From Foliimonas ilicis (GTDB taxonomy: Bacteria > Pseudomonadota > Alphaproteobacteria > Rhizobiales > Rhizobiaceae): 64,000 nt of DNA. Below the pieces are notes generated by a model. That model did not search any database. It was given only the letters and a program-made list of their open reading frames with translations, and was not told where the DNA came from. This document shows positions 1 to 9,329 of the stretch, piece by piece. Location of the stretch: positions 248,001 to 312,000 of the forward strand of contig NZ_JBDUUH010000006.1 in NCBI RefSeq assembly GCF_039939195.1. Reading direction: 5' to 3'. Made by a program: the position numbers and the translations under genes. The stretch's first letter is position 1. Every line of letters begins with the position of its first letter.

Positions 1-231
1 ATGTTTTGTCACGTTTCGGATGCCATCCCCCAGCTCGGGGCGGAGGGTGCCCTGAAACGGTGCGTCTGCGATCCGCTCCATGGCTTGCACGATCTCCGCA
101 ATACGAGATGATGCGTGTGCGAACACTGTCTCCGGATCATCGCCAAAATCAATTCCGGCAGTAATGAGAAAATCGAATATCAGTTCCAGATCAGCCGCAG
201 CAGCTTCGGACCGTTCAATCCGAAAGGCCAT
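1..231 (-). CDS. parE: ParE-family toxin (RelE/ParE superfamily), C-terminus beyond window
   Basis: The minus strand is open from an ATG at 231 to the window edge, giving 77 residues that begin MAFRIERSEAAAADLELIFD. Toxins of this family start with a short beta strand, then a helix carrying the AAADL-type motif, and continue with an arginine-rich sheet; here IRNVTKH is reached at the edge. The start overlaps the 3' end of the upstream antitoxin gene by 17 bases, the usual antitoxin-toxin coupling. Known members poison gyrase or act as RelE-like ribonucleases; which applies cannot be told. The gene is cut by the window, not visibly broken. Confidence 0.8.
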   Translation of the reverse strand, partial: MAFRIERSEAAAADLELIFDFLITAGIDFGDDPETVFAHASSRIAEIVQAMERIADAPFQGTLRPELGDGIRNVTKH

Positions 232-490
232 ATTCCGCCTTTTTTCTGTTGATCATATCCAGGGTCTGACGACGGCCTTCTTCCAGACTAACGAACTTGC
301 CGGCACGGCGCTCCGCAAGCAGTACACTCAGTGCTTCTGTGTGGGATCGTCGAGCTTCCGTTTCATCGCGCAACATCTCCAGCCCATGCTGGATAGCCGC
401 ACTTACGCTGGAAAACCGGCCTTCAGCCACAAGATTCCGTACAAAGGAATCTTGTGATTCGGTTAGTGAGACAGACGCTTTGACACTCAT
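215..490 (-). CDS. parD: ParD-family antitoxin (CopG/Arc-like ribbon-helix-helix)
   Basis: The 91-residue protein starts MSVKASVSLTESQDSFVRNL and has the ribbon-helix-helix pattern of ParD antitoxins: an N-terminal strand, then two helices with VAEGRFSSVSAAIQHGLEML, and a charged C-terminal tail that in the family wraps the toxin. It lies immediately upstream of, and overlaps by 17 bases, the ParE-type toxin gene. Family members bind their own promoter, so the pair is probably autoregulated from the DNA upstream of 490. The domain pattern and gene order make this a confident call. Confidence 0.85.
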   Translation of the reverse strand: MSVKASVSLTESQDSFVRNLVAEGRFSSVSAAIQHGLEMLRDETEARRSHTEALSVLLAERRAGKFVSLEEGRRQTLDMINRKKAEYGLSD

Positions 491-956
491 CTTCGATCTC
501 CTTTCGGCACCAGGATATGCTACTCAGTGGCATACAGCAAGAATCTTCGCTTCCATGGCACCGAAAACGCCAACTCGCCGTCGAGACTCGCGAAGGGACA
601 GCTGGAATGAGAGGAGGGGGAAGGGCCGGGAGAGGAAATCGCACCGAAGGTTCGATCCTCATCAAGACCGCCTGATATTGTGTCGACCCACCAGTGGCGG
701 TTTGGCTGGCAACTTCAAAGAACCGTGACGTTCTCAGCTTTTGATTTGCCAGTCTTGCAGTTCTGGCCAATGTCAAAGCTCACCTTCTGGCCATAGTGAG
801 TTGCCGAAGCCAACTGCAGAGATATGAACGAATACGTCGGGGCCAAGATTGTCCGGTAATGAGCAGGAGATTTCGGCACTGGCGCTACACCTCCTTCGAG
901 CTTCGCTCGTGACCGGCCAGCCCCATCGCCACTGTTGCGCTTGCTCTCGACGATGA

Positions 957-1088
957 TGCTGTACCCGGAACATTGACGACGAGCTCGCCGTCGCCCTGGG
1001 CAAGCGGCAACTGTTCGAGCGCTTGGTTGAACTGGATGCCGTGCGCGAACTTTCCGGCCGCGACAATTTTGAGATTTTCGGACTGTAG
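957..1088 (+). pseudogene. C-terminal remnant of an unidentified protein
   Basis: This frame has about 43 codons with natural composition (helix DDELAVALGKRQLFERLVELDAV, then a strand-like ending RELSGRDNFEIFGL) and ends in TAG. It is closed upstream by TGA at 954-956 and has no start codon. The ending resembles the last segment of winged-helix proteins, but I cannot assign a family. It is most simply a truncated gene end. Confidence is low because the fragment is short and the opposite strand is also open. Confidence 0.3.
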
Positions 1089-1199
1089 CCGTGGCCCGCC
1101 GCCTCTCCGCGACGAGGCTGGCCTGGCCGAAGCTAAAATTTTGGACTGCCTCGCCAAGTTGCGGCGCGGTGTGAAGATAGTTTTTGCTTGAACTGCAAG

Positions 1200-1220
1200 A
1201 GTGGACGCCGAGCGTCCACT
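1200..1220. terminator. Perfect 9-bp hairpin with 3-base loop
   Basis: AGTGGACGC (1200-1208), loop CGA and GCGTCCACT (1212-1220) form a perfect stem. No T-run follows on either strand, so intrinsic termination is uncertain. It lies about 185 bases upstream of the autotransporter start and just after the decayed fragment. Confidence 0.35.
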
Positions 1221-1520
1221 TAGCGTCGGGTCCATCCCGCGTCGGCATTGAACAATGGTTGTGGCGCGCGCAGCTCGCATTCGATGCGCCCGACCCGGTT
1301 TCCCAACGGACGAACTCACAGCCAGCCCTTTTCAACAACCATACCGTGTGTATTGATTTTCCGCCAGCCACCCGTCATTGTGCGCGCGGGCTTAAAAGGG
1401 CGGTATGGGGATGACGATGCGGGGCGGCTTCGGCGCGGTTTTCGGACGCGTGGGTTTTTTCTTTTTTGTGCTGGTGGCCTGCGTTCAGATTGCGCTGACC
1501 GCACCGGCGTCGGCGCAGCA

Positions 1521-2170
1521 GCCCACCGCCAGTGATTTCACGGTAACGGCGCCCTATGGTTCGACGAGGATAGACTACAGCTTTGCGGGCCACGCGACCG
1601 GAGGGACCTATCGGGTTGATACCGACGATTACAGTCCGTTGGGGCCCTCCTCTTCGGCGCTTATGGTCAGCAGCGACCCTGCCTTCTACGTGTTCTTCCA
1701 AAGTCCGGGATTTATCGGGGCCGGGACTGTCCGATACTGGACATGTACGTCTTACCAGCAATGCACCGGCGCCGATCGCGCGGACGGGACGATCACCTTC
1801 GTGCCGACGGGCGCACCTACGCCCGTCGTGACATCCGTGGCTGTTCCGGTCAATGGCAGCTACAGGGCTGGCGATCCGCTGCAATTCACCGTCAACTTCG
1901 ATCTCGACGTCACGGTCACCGGCACGCCTCGAATCGCGCTGAATGTCGGTGGGGGCCCGCGCTATGCGGATTATGTCAGCGGGAGCGGCACCAGCGCCCT
2001 TGTCTTCACGCACACGGTGCAGCCCGGCGATATGGCACTGAGTGGCATCGCCGTTACCGGCCTGAGTGCCAATGGCGGCACGATCAGAACCGCCGCTCAG
2101 ATCGATGCCAACCTTGCGTTGAACAACATAGCCAGCACTGCCGGCGTGCTTGTCGACACGACGCCGCCGA
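1521..2170 (+). repeat. Internal direct repeat, copy 1 (passenger domain)
   Basis: The DNA from GCCCACCGCCAGTGATTTCA onward, including codons for TVTAPYGSTRIDYSFAGHAT, recurs about 650 bases later at 2172-2820. The protein units are mostly identical, with the differences clustered in one short loop near residues 75-100. This is a tandem domain duplication within the autotransporter gene. Confidence 0.85.
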
Positions 2171-2171
2171 A

Positions 2172-2820
2172 GCCCACTGCCAATGATTTCACGGTAACGG
2201 CGCCCTATGGTACGACAAGGATAGACTACAGTTTTGCAGGCCACGCGACCGGAGGGCGCTATCAGGTTAATGGAAGTGCTATCTTTCCGTGGGGGAACAT
2301 TAAAACGGTTCTTACAGGCAGCACAGACCCTGACGAGTTTTATGTGGATTTCCACAATCCGGGATTTGTCAGGGCGGGGACAGCCCCATACTGGACATGT
2401 ACGTCTCAGCAGCAATGCACCGGCGCCGATCGCGCAGACGGGACAATCACTTTCGTGCCGACTGGCGCACCCACGCCTACTGTGACATCCGTGGCTGTTC
2501 CAGCCAATGGCACCTACAAGGCCGGCGATCCGCTGCAATTCACGGTCAACTTCGATCGCGACGTTACCGTTACCGGCACGCCTCAAATCGCGCTGACGGT
2601 CGGCACGGTCACGCGCACTGCGGACTATGTCAGCGGCAGTGGCTCCAGCGCCCTTGTGTTCAGGTACAGCGTGCAGGCCGGCGATCTGGCGCCCAACGGC
2701 GTCGTTGTCGGAACCTTGAGCGCCAATGGCGGCATGATCAGAAGCGTTGCTTACGCCAATGCCAACCTTGCCTTGAACAATACCGGCAATACCAGCGGCG
2801 TGCTTGTCGACACGACATCG
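2172..2820 (+). repeat. Internal direct repeat, copy 2 (passenger domain)
   Basis: This is the second copy of the ~650-base unit. It starts with codons for PTANDFTVTAPYGTTRIDYS and ends at LVDTTSP. High DNA identity to copy 1 makes the locus prone to slipped recombination, which would change passenger length by about 217 residues without a frameshift. Confidence 0.85.
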
Positions 2821-5536
2821 CCGGAGGTGCAGGCCGTCAGTGTCGTCGGCAGCCCTCCGTCCGACGTGGGAAACGTCACGCTTGAGATCGTGTTTTCCAA
2901 GCCTGTGACGGGGTTCGCGGTGGGGAGCATAACGCCCCTTCCGCCGGCTGGAGGCTCTGCGGCCCTGACCAATCTGCGCACGAGCGACAACATCACCTAT
3001 CAGGTGGATTTCGGCATGACCGTTCCCGGCACTTACGGCATCCAGATAGCGGCCGGCTCGGTCACAGATGCGGCGGGGAACGGCAACGTCGCCTACACCA
3101 ACAACTCGGTGTGGGTGCGCTTTTCGGATGATGCCAGCCTGTCCTCGATTGTGTCCAGCGCAGGCGCGCTCAGCCCCGTCTTCGCTCCCGGAACGCTGAA
3201 CTATACGCTCGCCGTCGATCACGACACAGAAACCCTGACGCTCACGCCGCTCGTATCGAACAGCGACGCGACGGTGACGGTCGACGGCCAGGCGGTCGCC
3301 TCGGGCAACGCAAGCCAGCCGGTTCCGCTCTTGGTGGGAGCCAATGTGATCACCATTCTCGTGACGGCACATGACGGCACGAGCACACAGACCTATACGG
3401 TAACGGCGACGCGTGCGCCTTCGGGCGACGTCCGGCTAACCGGTCTGGCGACGAGCGCAGGAACGATCGATCCCGCCTTCGCGCCCACTGTTCTCGGCTA
3501 CGGACTGAATGTCGGCCATGAGGTGGACAGCCTCTCCGTCACACCGACGGTGGCCGAGGCGACTGCGACGGTGACGGTCAACGGCCAGGCGGTTGCTTCG
3601 GGCAGCGCGAGCCAGCCGGTGGCGCTTGCGGTCGGAGCGACGCCGATCCGCATCGACGTGACCGCTGCAGACGGGACGGTGCTTTCCTACCTGCTGACGG
3701 TCAATCGCCTTGCCGCGTCGAACGCCAGTCTCGCGGCATTGTCGATCGGCGCCGGCGCGCTGGAGCCGGCGTTTTCACCCGGAACCTCAAATTATACGGT
3801 CAATCTCGATCACGACACTGAAAGCCTGACATTCACACCGGCGGTAGCCGATACCAACGCCACGGTGACCGTAAACGGACAGGCAGTCGCTTCCGGCACT
3901 CCCGGTCAAGCACTGCCGCTCGCGGTGGGGACGAATGCGGTCTCCATCGTGGTGACGGCGCAGGACGGTATGAGCACGCAGACCTATACGGTGACGATCG
4001 TGCGCGCAGGCTCGGCCAATGCGAACCTCGCGGGGCTCCTGCTCAGCGCAGGCACGCTGGAACCGGCATTCGCGCCGGGTACGCGGGCATATTCGGTCAC
4101 CGTGGACCACGGGGTCGAGATGCTGACGCTGACCCCGACCGCCGCGCACGCCAACGCCGCCATAACCATCGCCGGCCAGCCGGCCGCCTCGGGTGCCGCC
4201 AGCCAGCCGGTGCCGCTCGCCATCGGCCGAACACAGTCTCCGTGACTGTGACCGCCCAGAACGGCAGCACGAGCCTGATCTATACGGTGACCGTCACGCG
4301 CGCCGAGGTGCCACGCCCAGACCCGTCGCAGGACCCCGAGGTCATCGGCCTGCTGAACGCGCAGGTTGGTGCGGCGCGCCGTTTTGCACAAACCCAGACA
4401 CGCAACTTCGGAAGCCGGCTCGAACAGCTTCATAATGAAGGCGACCGGCGTGCATCGAGCATGAGCGTCCGCTTCGGCCTGCAGCAGAACAGCTCGGTCA
4501 GCCCCGCGCAGCGGGAACTCGAACAACTGACGGCCGCGCGCCAGGACGCCAGCGGCGGCCAACAAGCGGCGCAGATGCCGGGAATGCTTGCCTATGGGGC
4601 GAGCGACGCCACCCCGGCATCGCGGGCCTCCACGGCGAATTCGGAGCTATCGTCTTCCTCACCGTTGATGGCTCCTGATTTTGGACCGTTCGCTGTCTGG
4701 TCGGGAGGATTCGTAAATTTCAGCGAACGCGACAGCGGCGGCATTGATCTCGACTCCACCATGGTCGGCGTCAGCGGCGGTGTCGACTACCGCTTCTCGG
4801 AGCGGTTCGTCGGTGGTTTCGGCGTCGGCTACAGCAGGGATCAGACCGATATTGGTTCCAACGGCACGGGAAGCCGCGGAACAGCCTTCAGCGGCGCCCT
4901 CTACGGCAGCTACAAACCGGTCGATAACTTCTTCATCGATGGCCTCATCGGCGCAAGCCGGCTGGATTTCGACTCGAGGCGCTTTGTCACCGCCAATGGC
5001 GATTTCGCCGAGGGTAGCCGCAGCGGCGCGCAACTCTTCGGTTCGCTTGCGGCATCGTATGAATTCCGCGGCGCGAAATGGCTGATTTCGCCCTATGGGC
5101 GGGCCGAACTCTCACGTTCCTTGCTGGATGGATTCACCGAGAAGGGCGGCGGGATCTACGGGCTGACCTATGGCGATCAGACGATCGACACCCTGTCGGG
5201 TGTTCTCGGCATTCGAGCGAGCTATGCGTTCGATATGGATTGGGGTGTCCTGACCCCTGGGGTTCGGGCCGAATACACCCATGACTTCGATGGATCGTCG
5301 CGGGCGAGCATTGGCTATACCGATATCGGCGGGCTGCCCTATGCGATCGACATCGATCCGACCGTTCGCGACTATGCCACACTCGGCCTTTCGCTCGACA
5401 TGGGCTTCGACAACGACTGGAACCTCGGCTTCGACTACCGGACAAGCTTCGGCGGATCGGGCAACCAAGACCATGCATTCGGTGCCAAGCTGGGAGTAAG
5501 GTTCTAGACACCTGAATCTGAAGTTCGGTTCATTGC

Positions 5537-5700
5537 GGCGGGCTGACTGATTTCATCGATCTGGTCGTGCCTGAACTGCGCCGGCGCGGGCTGTTCCGCT
5601 CCGAATATGAAACGACGACATCGCGTGGAAATCTCGGTCTCCCTAATCCGCGAACGTTCACGCAGCCCGCGAGGCGGCGGAATAGAAGGCGACGTGGAGC
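5537..5700 (+). pseudogene. C-terminal remnant of a DszA/NtaA-family flavin monooxygenase
   Basis: The frame reads GGLTDFIDLVVPELRRRGLF and continues with RSEYETTTSRGNLGLPNP. This matches the C-terminal motif of the full-length monooxygenase at 22327-23715 (GGLTDFIELVLPELRKRGLF, then EHLGLKRP) and of those at 11878 and 16475. Only about 45 residues survive, starting 30 bases after the autotransporter stop, so the junction near 5537 looks like a recombination or deletion end-point. The frame has no stop and continues in phase into the FMN reductase gene. That gene's own ribosome site and family N-terminus argue against a fusion protein. Confidence 0.75.
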
Positions 5701-5770
5701 ATTATGCGCATACGCTCGTGGCCTACACGCTGCTAAGTTACATTCACTATTCGCTTTCAGGAGTATAGGC

Positions 5771-6634
5771 ATGAGCGTCGTAGACGTGATCCAACCCCAC
5801 GATACACTTCTGGTTGATAAGGACGATCAGCAGGCGGCCTATCGCCAGCGGTATCGCGAACCGCTCCAGACCGCGAGGGGTTGGAACGACACGATTGCAG
5901 GCTTGCTCGATCATCGTTCCGTGCGCGCTTTCCATCCTGACCCGCTGCCGAAGGGCACGATCGAAGCGATTGTCGCCGCTGCGCAATCTGCGCCGACATC
6001 CTCCAATTTGCAGGCGTGGAGCGTGGTTGCCGTGCAGGACCCGGCTCGCAAGGCCCGCCTTGCCGAGCTTGCGGGCAACCAGAAGCACATCAAGGATGCG
6101 CCTTTGCTACTCGTCTGGGTGGCCGATCTTGCGCGCGCCGGAAACATCGCGGCAGCAACAGGCCGCGAACTTGAAGGGCTTGCCTTCACAGAGACTTTCC
6201 TGATTGCCAGCATAGATGCCGCGCTCGCGGCGCAAAATGCTTTGGTTGCAGCGGAATCGCTTGGTTTCGGCACCGTCTATGTCGGCGCGTTGCGCAATCA
6301 TCCTGCCGAGGTGGCAGCCGAGATCGACCTGCCGCCATCGAGCTTTGCAGTGTTTGGGCTGGTGGTCGGCTATCTGGACCGATCTGTGCAAACGGCGGTC
6401 AAGCCGCGTCTGCCGCAGGCAGCGGTGCTTCACTATGAGCGCTATTCGCAAGATGCCCAGCAGGAAGCCATAGCGCGCCACGACCGCCACACTTCGGCGT
6501 TCCGCGCCGAACAGGGGCTTGATCCCGCATCGTGGAGCGAGCTGGTTATTGCGCGTCTGCAAACCGTTGCGGCACTGAAAGGCAGGCATCTTCTACGCGA
6601 TGTGCTGAACCGCCTCGGCTTCCCGCTCAAATAG
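5771..6634 (+). CDS. NAD(P)H-dependent nitroreductase-family FMN reductase (NfsA-like)
   Basis: The 287-residue protein has the nitroreductase fold signature: LLDHRSVRAFHPDPLPKGTI near residues 45-65 (FMN phosphate-binding Arg-Ser), SAPTSSNLQAWSVVAV, and LGFGTVYVGALRNHP near 170. Proteins of this type next to sulfonate genes are taken to supply reduced flavin to two-component monooxygenases. The start at 5771 is chosen because AGGAG lies 8 bases upstream and the family N-terminus begins here; an in-frame extension to 5567 exists but codes for a monooxygenase remnant. It converges on the sulfonate operon and shares a hairpin with it. The flavin-supply role is inferred from the neighbours (SsuD and DszA-type enzymes). 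Confidence 0.8.
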   Translation: MSVVDVIQPHDTLLVDKDDQQAAYRQRYREPLQTARGWNDTIAGLLDHRSVRAFHPDPLPKGTIEAIVAAAQSAPTSSNLQAWSVVAVQDPARKARLAELAGNQKHIKDAPLLLVWVADLARAGNIAAATGRELEGLAFTETFLIASIDAALAAQNALVAAESLGFGTVYVGALRNHPAEVAAEIDLPPSSFAVFGLVVGYLDRSVQTAVKPRLPQAAVLHYERYSQDAQQEAIARHDRHTSAFRAEQGLDPASWSELVIARLQTVAALKGRHLLRDVLNRLGFPLK

Positions 6635-6656
6635 CAGCGCTGTTGATCAGCGCTGC
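6634..6656. terminator. Bidirectional hairpin between convergent genes
   Basis: GCAGCGCTG (6634-6642), loop TTGAT and CAGCGCTGC (6648-6656) give a perfect 9-bp stem. It overlaps the last base of the FMN reductase stop and the stop of the facing permease gene. No strong T-run is seen. Its position suggests it ends or protects transcripts from both sides. Confidence 0.6.
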
Positions 6657-7477
6657 ATTCCCCAGCGGCGAACAGTCAGTCGCTCTGTAAGCCGGAAGAT
6701 CACGCCTTCGACTAACAGGCCAATGATGATCACGAGCGCCAATCCGGCAAAAACCTTGTCGGTGAAAAGCTCGTTGCGGTTGCGGAAGACGTACCAGCCG
6801 AGACCACCGGAACTCGAAGAGACGCCGAACACCAGTTCGGCCGCGATAAGCGTGCGCCATGCGAATGCCCAGCCGATCTTCAAACCATAAAGGATCGATG
6901 GAAGGGCCGCTGGAATAAGGATTTTCACGACATAAGCTGGTCCCTTCAGGCCATAATTGCGGCCCACCAGGCGTTGCGTTTCCGGTACTCCGTCGAAGCC
7001 TGACAAAGTGGCCAGCGCAAAAGGCCAGAGCACCGCATGAACGAGCACCACCAGCAGGCTTGTTTCACCAAGACCGAACCAGAGCATGGCAAGCGGCAGA
7101 AGCGCGATTGCCGGCAAAGGATTGAACATCGCGATCAGGGACTGCAGCGTCTCGCGGATGAAGGCGCTTGTTACGGCGAGCGACACGATGACAAGTGCAA
7201 GCGCGATTGCGATTGCGTAGCCCTTGAGGAGAACCGACAGGGAGCCCCATGTAGAAAGCAGCAAATTCTCGTTGAGAATTGCATTCCACAGCGCCGACAT
7301 TGTCGCGGTGAAGGTCGGAAACAGGATCGGCTTGGCATTTATGGTCGCCGCAATCTGCCAGATCGTAGCGAGGGCGATCAGGATCAGTGTCTTTCGCACG
7401 AATCCCGATTTCCAGAGATTGGCTGCGAAGCGGGGCAAACCAGCCGCATCGCTGGAGGGCGACACGACGCTAGACAT
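6647..7477 (-). CDS. ssuC: Sulfonate-type ABC transporter permease (SsuC/TauC family)
   Basis: The 276-residue inner-membrane protein has about six membrane segments (for example TLILIALATIWQIAA and YAIAIALALVIVSLAV) and the BPD_transp_1 coupling region near VGRNYGLKGPAYVVKILIPA. It forms the channel of an SsuABC-type importer with the ATPase and binding protein encoded just upstream. The start at 7477 is preferred over longer in-frame starts because it overlaps the ATPase stop by 8 bases (ATGTCTAG), a coupling arrangement also used elsewhere in the window. It is the last gene of the leftward operon. Substrate is inferred from the adjacent ssuD: alkanesulfonates or related organosulfur compounds. 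Confidence 0.85.
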   Translation of the reverse strand: MSSVVSPSSDAAGLPRFAANLWKSGFVRKTLILIALATIWQIAATINAKPILFPTFTATMSALWNAILNENLLLSTWGSLSVLLKGYAIAIALALVIVSLAVTSAFIRETLQSLIAMFNPLPAIALLPLAMLWFGLGETSLLVVLVHAVLWPFALATLSGFDGVPETQRLVGRNYGLKGPAYVVKILIPAALPSILYGLKIGWAFAWRTLIAAELVFGVSSSSGGLGWYVFRNRNELFTDKVFAGLALVIIIGLLVEGVIFRLTERLTVRRWGMQR

Positions 7478-8309
7478 TGGCGAGTTCCTTATGATTTGCC
7501 GGCCGCTTGAAAAGCAGATCGTGAACTTCGCTCGAGACATCCTCGAAGCGGCGATTGCCATACTGCTCCCAGCCGAATTCGCTGGTGTCGAAGCTGGCGA
7601 TGGTACGGCCCGGATGCGGGCTTAAGAGATGCAGCTTCGTCCCGATGAGGATCGCTTCCTCGATCGAGTGCGTGACGAACAGTAAGGTAAAGCCGATGTC
7701 TTCGGCTAGTGCGAGAAGGTCCTGCTGCAACTGCTTGCGCGTAAGAGCATCCAGCGCTGCGAAGGGCTCGTCCATGAGCAGGATATCGGCATCAGTCACC
7801 AGCGCGCGCGCAATCGCCGCGCGCTGTTTCATGCCGCCTGAAAGTGTATGCGGGTACGCATCGAGCACACGCTCCAAGCCTACTTTGCGCAAGGCAGTAT
7901 CGGCGCGGTCGCGAATTTCTACCTTGTTGAGTTTTTTTGACACACGCAGCGGAAATTCGACGTTCTGGCGCACCGTTTTCCAAGGCAGTAGCTGATCGAA
8001 CTCCTGAAACACCACGATGCGGTCCGGTCCTGGCCCCTGTACTTTGCGGCCACGCACTTCGATTACCCCTGCCTTCGGCTTGATGAACCCCGCCACTGCC
8101 TTGAGGATCGTCGACTTCCCGCAGCCTGAAGGCCCGAGAAGAACAAGGCGTTCGCCCTCACCAACCTCAAGCGAGACATCCTCCACGGCGCGCACGGTGC
8201 CATGATCGGTGGAATAATCGATCGTCAAATTGCGAGCTTCGAATACAGGTGGCGATGCCGGCCGTTTTTCAGCAGGGGCGAGCATTGGATCAGCTGCCTT
8301 CTTCGCCAT
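7470..8309 (-). CDS. ssuB: Sulfonate-type ABC transporter ATPase (SsuB/TauB family)
   Basis: The ATPase carries Walker A (LLGPSGCGKST), Q-loop (VVFQEFDQLLPWK), signature LSGGMKQR, Walker B ILLMDEPFAALD and H-loop FVTHSIEEA, all characteristic of nitrate/sulfonate/taurine importers. It energises the permease encoded downstream. Two starts are possible: ATG at 8309, overlapping the binding-protein gene by 20 bases, or ATG at 8285, which has GAAGG upstream and lies just after that stop. Both precede the domain start PVFEARNLTIDY. The longer one is listed, with the shorter equally likely. It belongs to the nine-gene leftward operon 15919-6647. Confidence 0.88.
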   Translation of the reverse strand: MAKKAADPMLAPAEKRPASPPVFEARNLTIDYSTDHGTVRAVEDVSLEVGEGERLVLLGPSGCGKSTILKAVAGFIKPKAGVIEVRGRKVQGPGPDRIVVFQEFDQLLPWKTVRQNVEFPLRVSKKLNKVEIRDRADTALRKVGLERVLDAYPHTLSGGMKQRAAIARALVTDADILLMDEPFAALDALTRKQLQQDLLALAEDIGFTLLFVTHSIEEAILIGTKLHLLSPHPGRTIASFDTSEFGWEQYGNRRFEDVSSEVHDLLFKRPANHKELANV

Positions 8310-9291
8310 GAAGATCTTCGAACGTGTAGTCCTTCCAGCTTTCGGCCTTCTTGCTGATTGCGCCGGTTCGATGAAGGAAATCGGCGAATTTGAATGAGGC
8401 CGACGGCACCAGCGTGTATCTGGAATCCGGCGACTCCAAGAGCGACTGCACGAATTCCGGTTCGAGGCTCGACTGCTCGACACGGATATATGTTTCGGCG
8501 GCTTCTTTCTTGTTGGCTTCGATCCATGCCGACGCTTCCTTGAACGCCTCGAAGAACGCCTTGTAGGTCAGTGGATTTTCCTCGCGGAATTCCGTCGTCG
8601 AATAGACATAGGTCGGCGTCACCGGCCCGCCGAGTACGTCATAGGACGAGAAAACGCGATGGATTTTCTCGTCTTGCAGTGCCCGTTCCTGGAAAGGCGT
8701 ATTCGACAGATGCGAATTTACCTCGGTCGCGCCGGAAAGCAGCGCATTGGTGGCGTCCGGATGTGGCAGCGTAACGGTGATATTATCGAGCCTGTTGTGA
8801 TTGCCTACTCCGAATTCCTGTTCAGCCGCGATTTGAAGAATTCTTGCCTGAACCGATACACCAACTGCGGGCAAAGCGATCTTGTCAGCAGTTGTAAAGT
8901 CGGCCAGCGTCTTGATTTCGGGATTTCTGGTGATGAGATAGTTCGGCTGGTTCGAAAGGCCGCCGATGATTTTCACGGCACCATCCGTGCGGTCCCACAA
9001 TGTCAGGAACGGCCCGATACCGGCAGCGGCAATGTCGATCGCACCCGACAGGATGGCATCATTGACGGCTGCACCACCGCTGATCTTTGCCCATTCGACC
9101 TCGATTGAATCGAGGCCTACTGCCTTGGCATGCTTTTCGAGAAGGTTCTGATCGCGGATCACATGCAGTGGCAGATAGATCGTGCCGAACTGCTCGGAAA
9201 TGCGGATTAGGCCTTCTGCATGCGCGCCAGTCACCGCAAACATCGAGGTGAGCATGGTGGTTGCGGCGATGGCTGCAAAAAATTTCTTCAC
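8290..9291 (-). CDS. ssuA: Sulfonate-type ABC transporter substrate-binding protein (SsuA/NMT1 family)
   Basis: The periplasmic binding protein has a Sec signal peptide (MKKFFAAIAATTMLTSMFAV, cleavage after AHA). The fold pattern includes IRISEQFGTIYLPLHVIRDQ, GGAAVNDAILSGAIDIAAAG and LIT..LADF..KIALPAVGVS. The start is read as GTG at 9291, because GAGGG lies 8 bases upstream and the signal peptide begins there; an ATG 15 bases upstream would add MRDDI without a ribosome site. It follows ssuD and precedes the ATPase gene, so it probably delivers the SsuD substrate. The exact sulfonate cannot be read from sequence. Confidence 0.85.
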   Translation of the reverse strand: MKKFFAAIAATTMLTSMFAVTGAHAEGLIRISEQFGTIYLPLHVIRDQNLLEKHAKAVGLDSIEVEWAKISGGAAVNDAILSGAIDIAAAGIGPFLTLWDRTDGAVKIIGGLSNQPNYLITRNPEIKTLADFTTADKIALPAVGVSVQARILQIAAEQEFGVGNHNRLDNITVTLPHPDATNALLSGATEVNSHLSNTPFQERALQDEKIHRVFSSYDVLGGPVTPTYVYSTTEFREENPLTYKAFFEAFKEASAWIEANKKEAAETYIRVEQSSLEPEFVQSLLESPDSRYTLVPSASFKFADFLHRTGAISKKAESWKDYTFEDLHGEEGS

Positions 9292-9329
9292 GATATCGTC
9301 CCTCATTCGAAATGTTTGAAATTGTTGTG

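Larger units (their letters stand above)
491..1404. other. 914-base stretch without an intact gene; decayed DNA
   Basis: No open frame here looks like a folded protein; the longer minus-strand frames are low-complexity and Arg/Ser/Cys rich. The most protein-like piece is a plus-strand tail at 957-1088 (DDELAVALGKRQLFERLVEL, then RELSGRDNFEIFGL and a stop), preceded by a stop at 954. A perfect 9-bp hairpin sits at 1200-1220. I read this as a remnant zone between the toxin-antitoxin pair and the autotransporter gene. Confidence 0.6.
1405..5507 (+). pseudogene. Autotransporter (type V secretion) with cadherin-like repeats, frameshifted
   Basis: A signal peptide (FFFFVLVACVQIALTAPASA, mature start near QQPTA) is followed by two near-identical ~215-residue units, an Ig-like segment, four ~97-residue cadherin-like beta-sandwich repeats (DNA starts about 3127, 3421, 3715 and 4012) and a beta-barrel that ends in ...AKLGVRF with a terminal Phe, as in outer-membrane proteins. 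The reading frame breaks inside the fourth repeat: frame 1 stops at 4245 just after PLAIGRTQSP, while the matching continuation VTVTAQNGSTSLIYTVTVTR runs in another frame from 4242 to 5507. Adding one base near 4226-4231 would restore ..AIGRNTVSVTVTAQNG.., matching the other repeats, so a single-base deletion or a sequencing error is likely. If real, the passenger would be made without its translocator. AAGGG precedes the start codon. Confidence 0.85.

Noticed and set aside
715..1371. 218-codon minus-strand frame
   Set aside because: Low-complexity Arg/Ser/Cys-rich translation with no domain pattern; the region looks decayed.
1375..3372. Antisense open frame of 665 codons opposite the autotransporter gene
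   Set aside because: Arg/His/Gly-rich, without domains, and fully explained as the shadow of the repetitive high-GC gene on the other strand.
5567..5770. Longer start for the FMN reductase that includes the upstream frame
   Set aside because: The extension is a monooxygenase C-terminus; the internal ATG has AGGAG and matches the family start.
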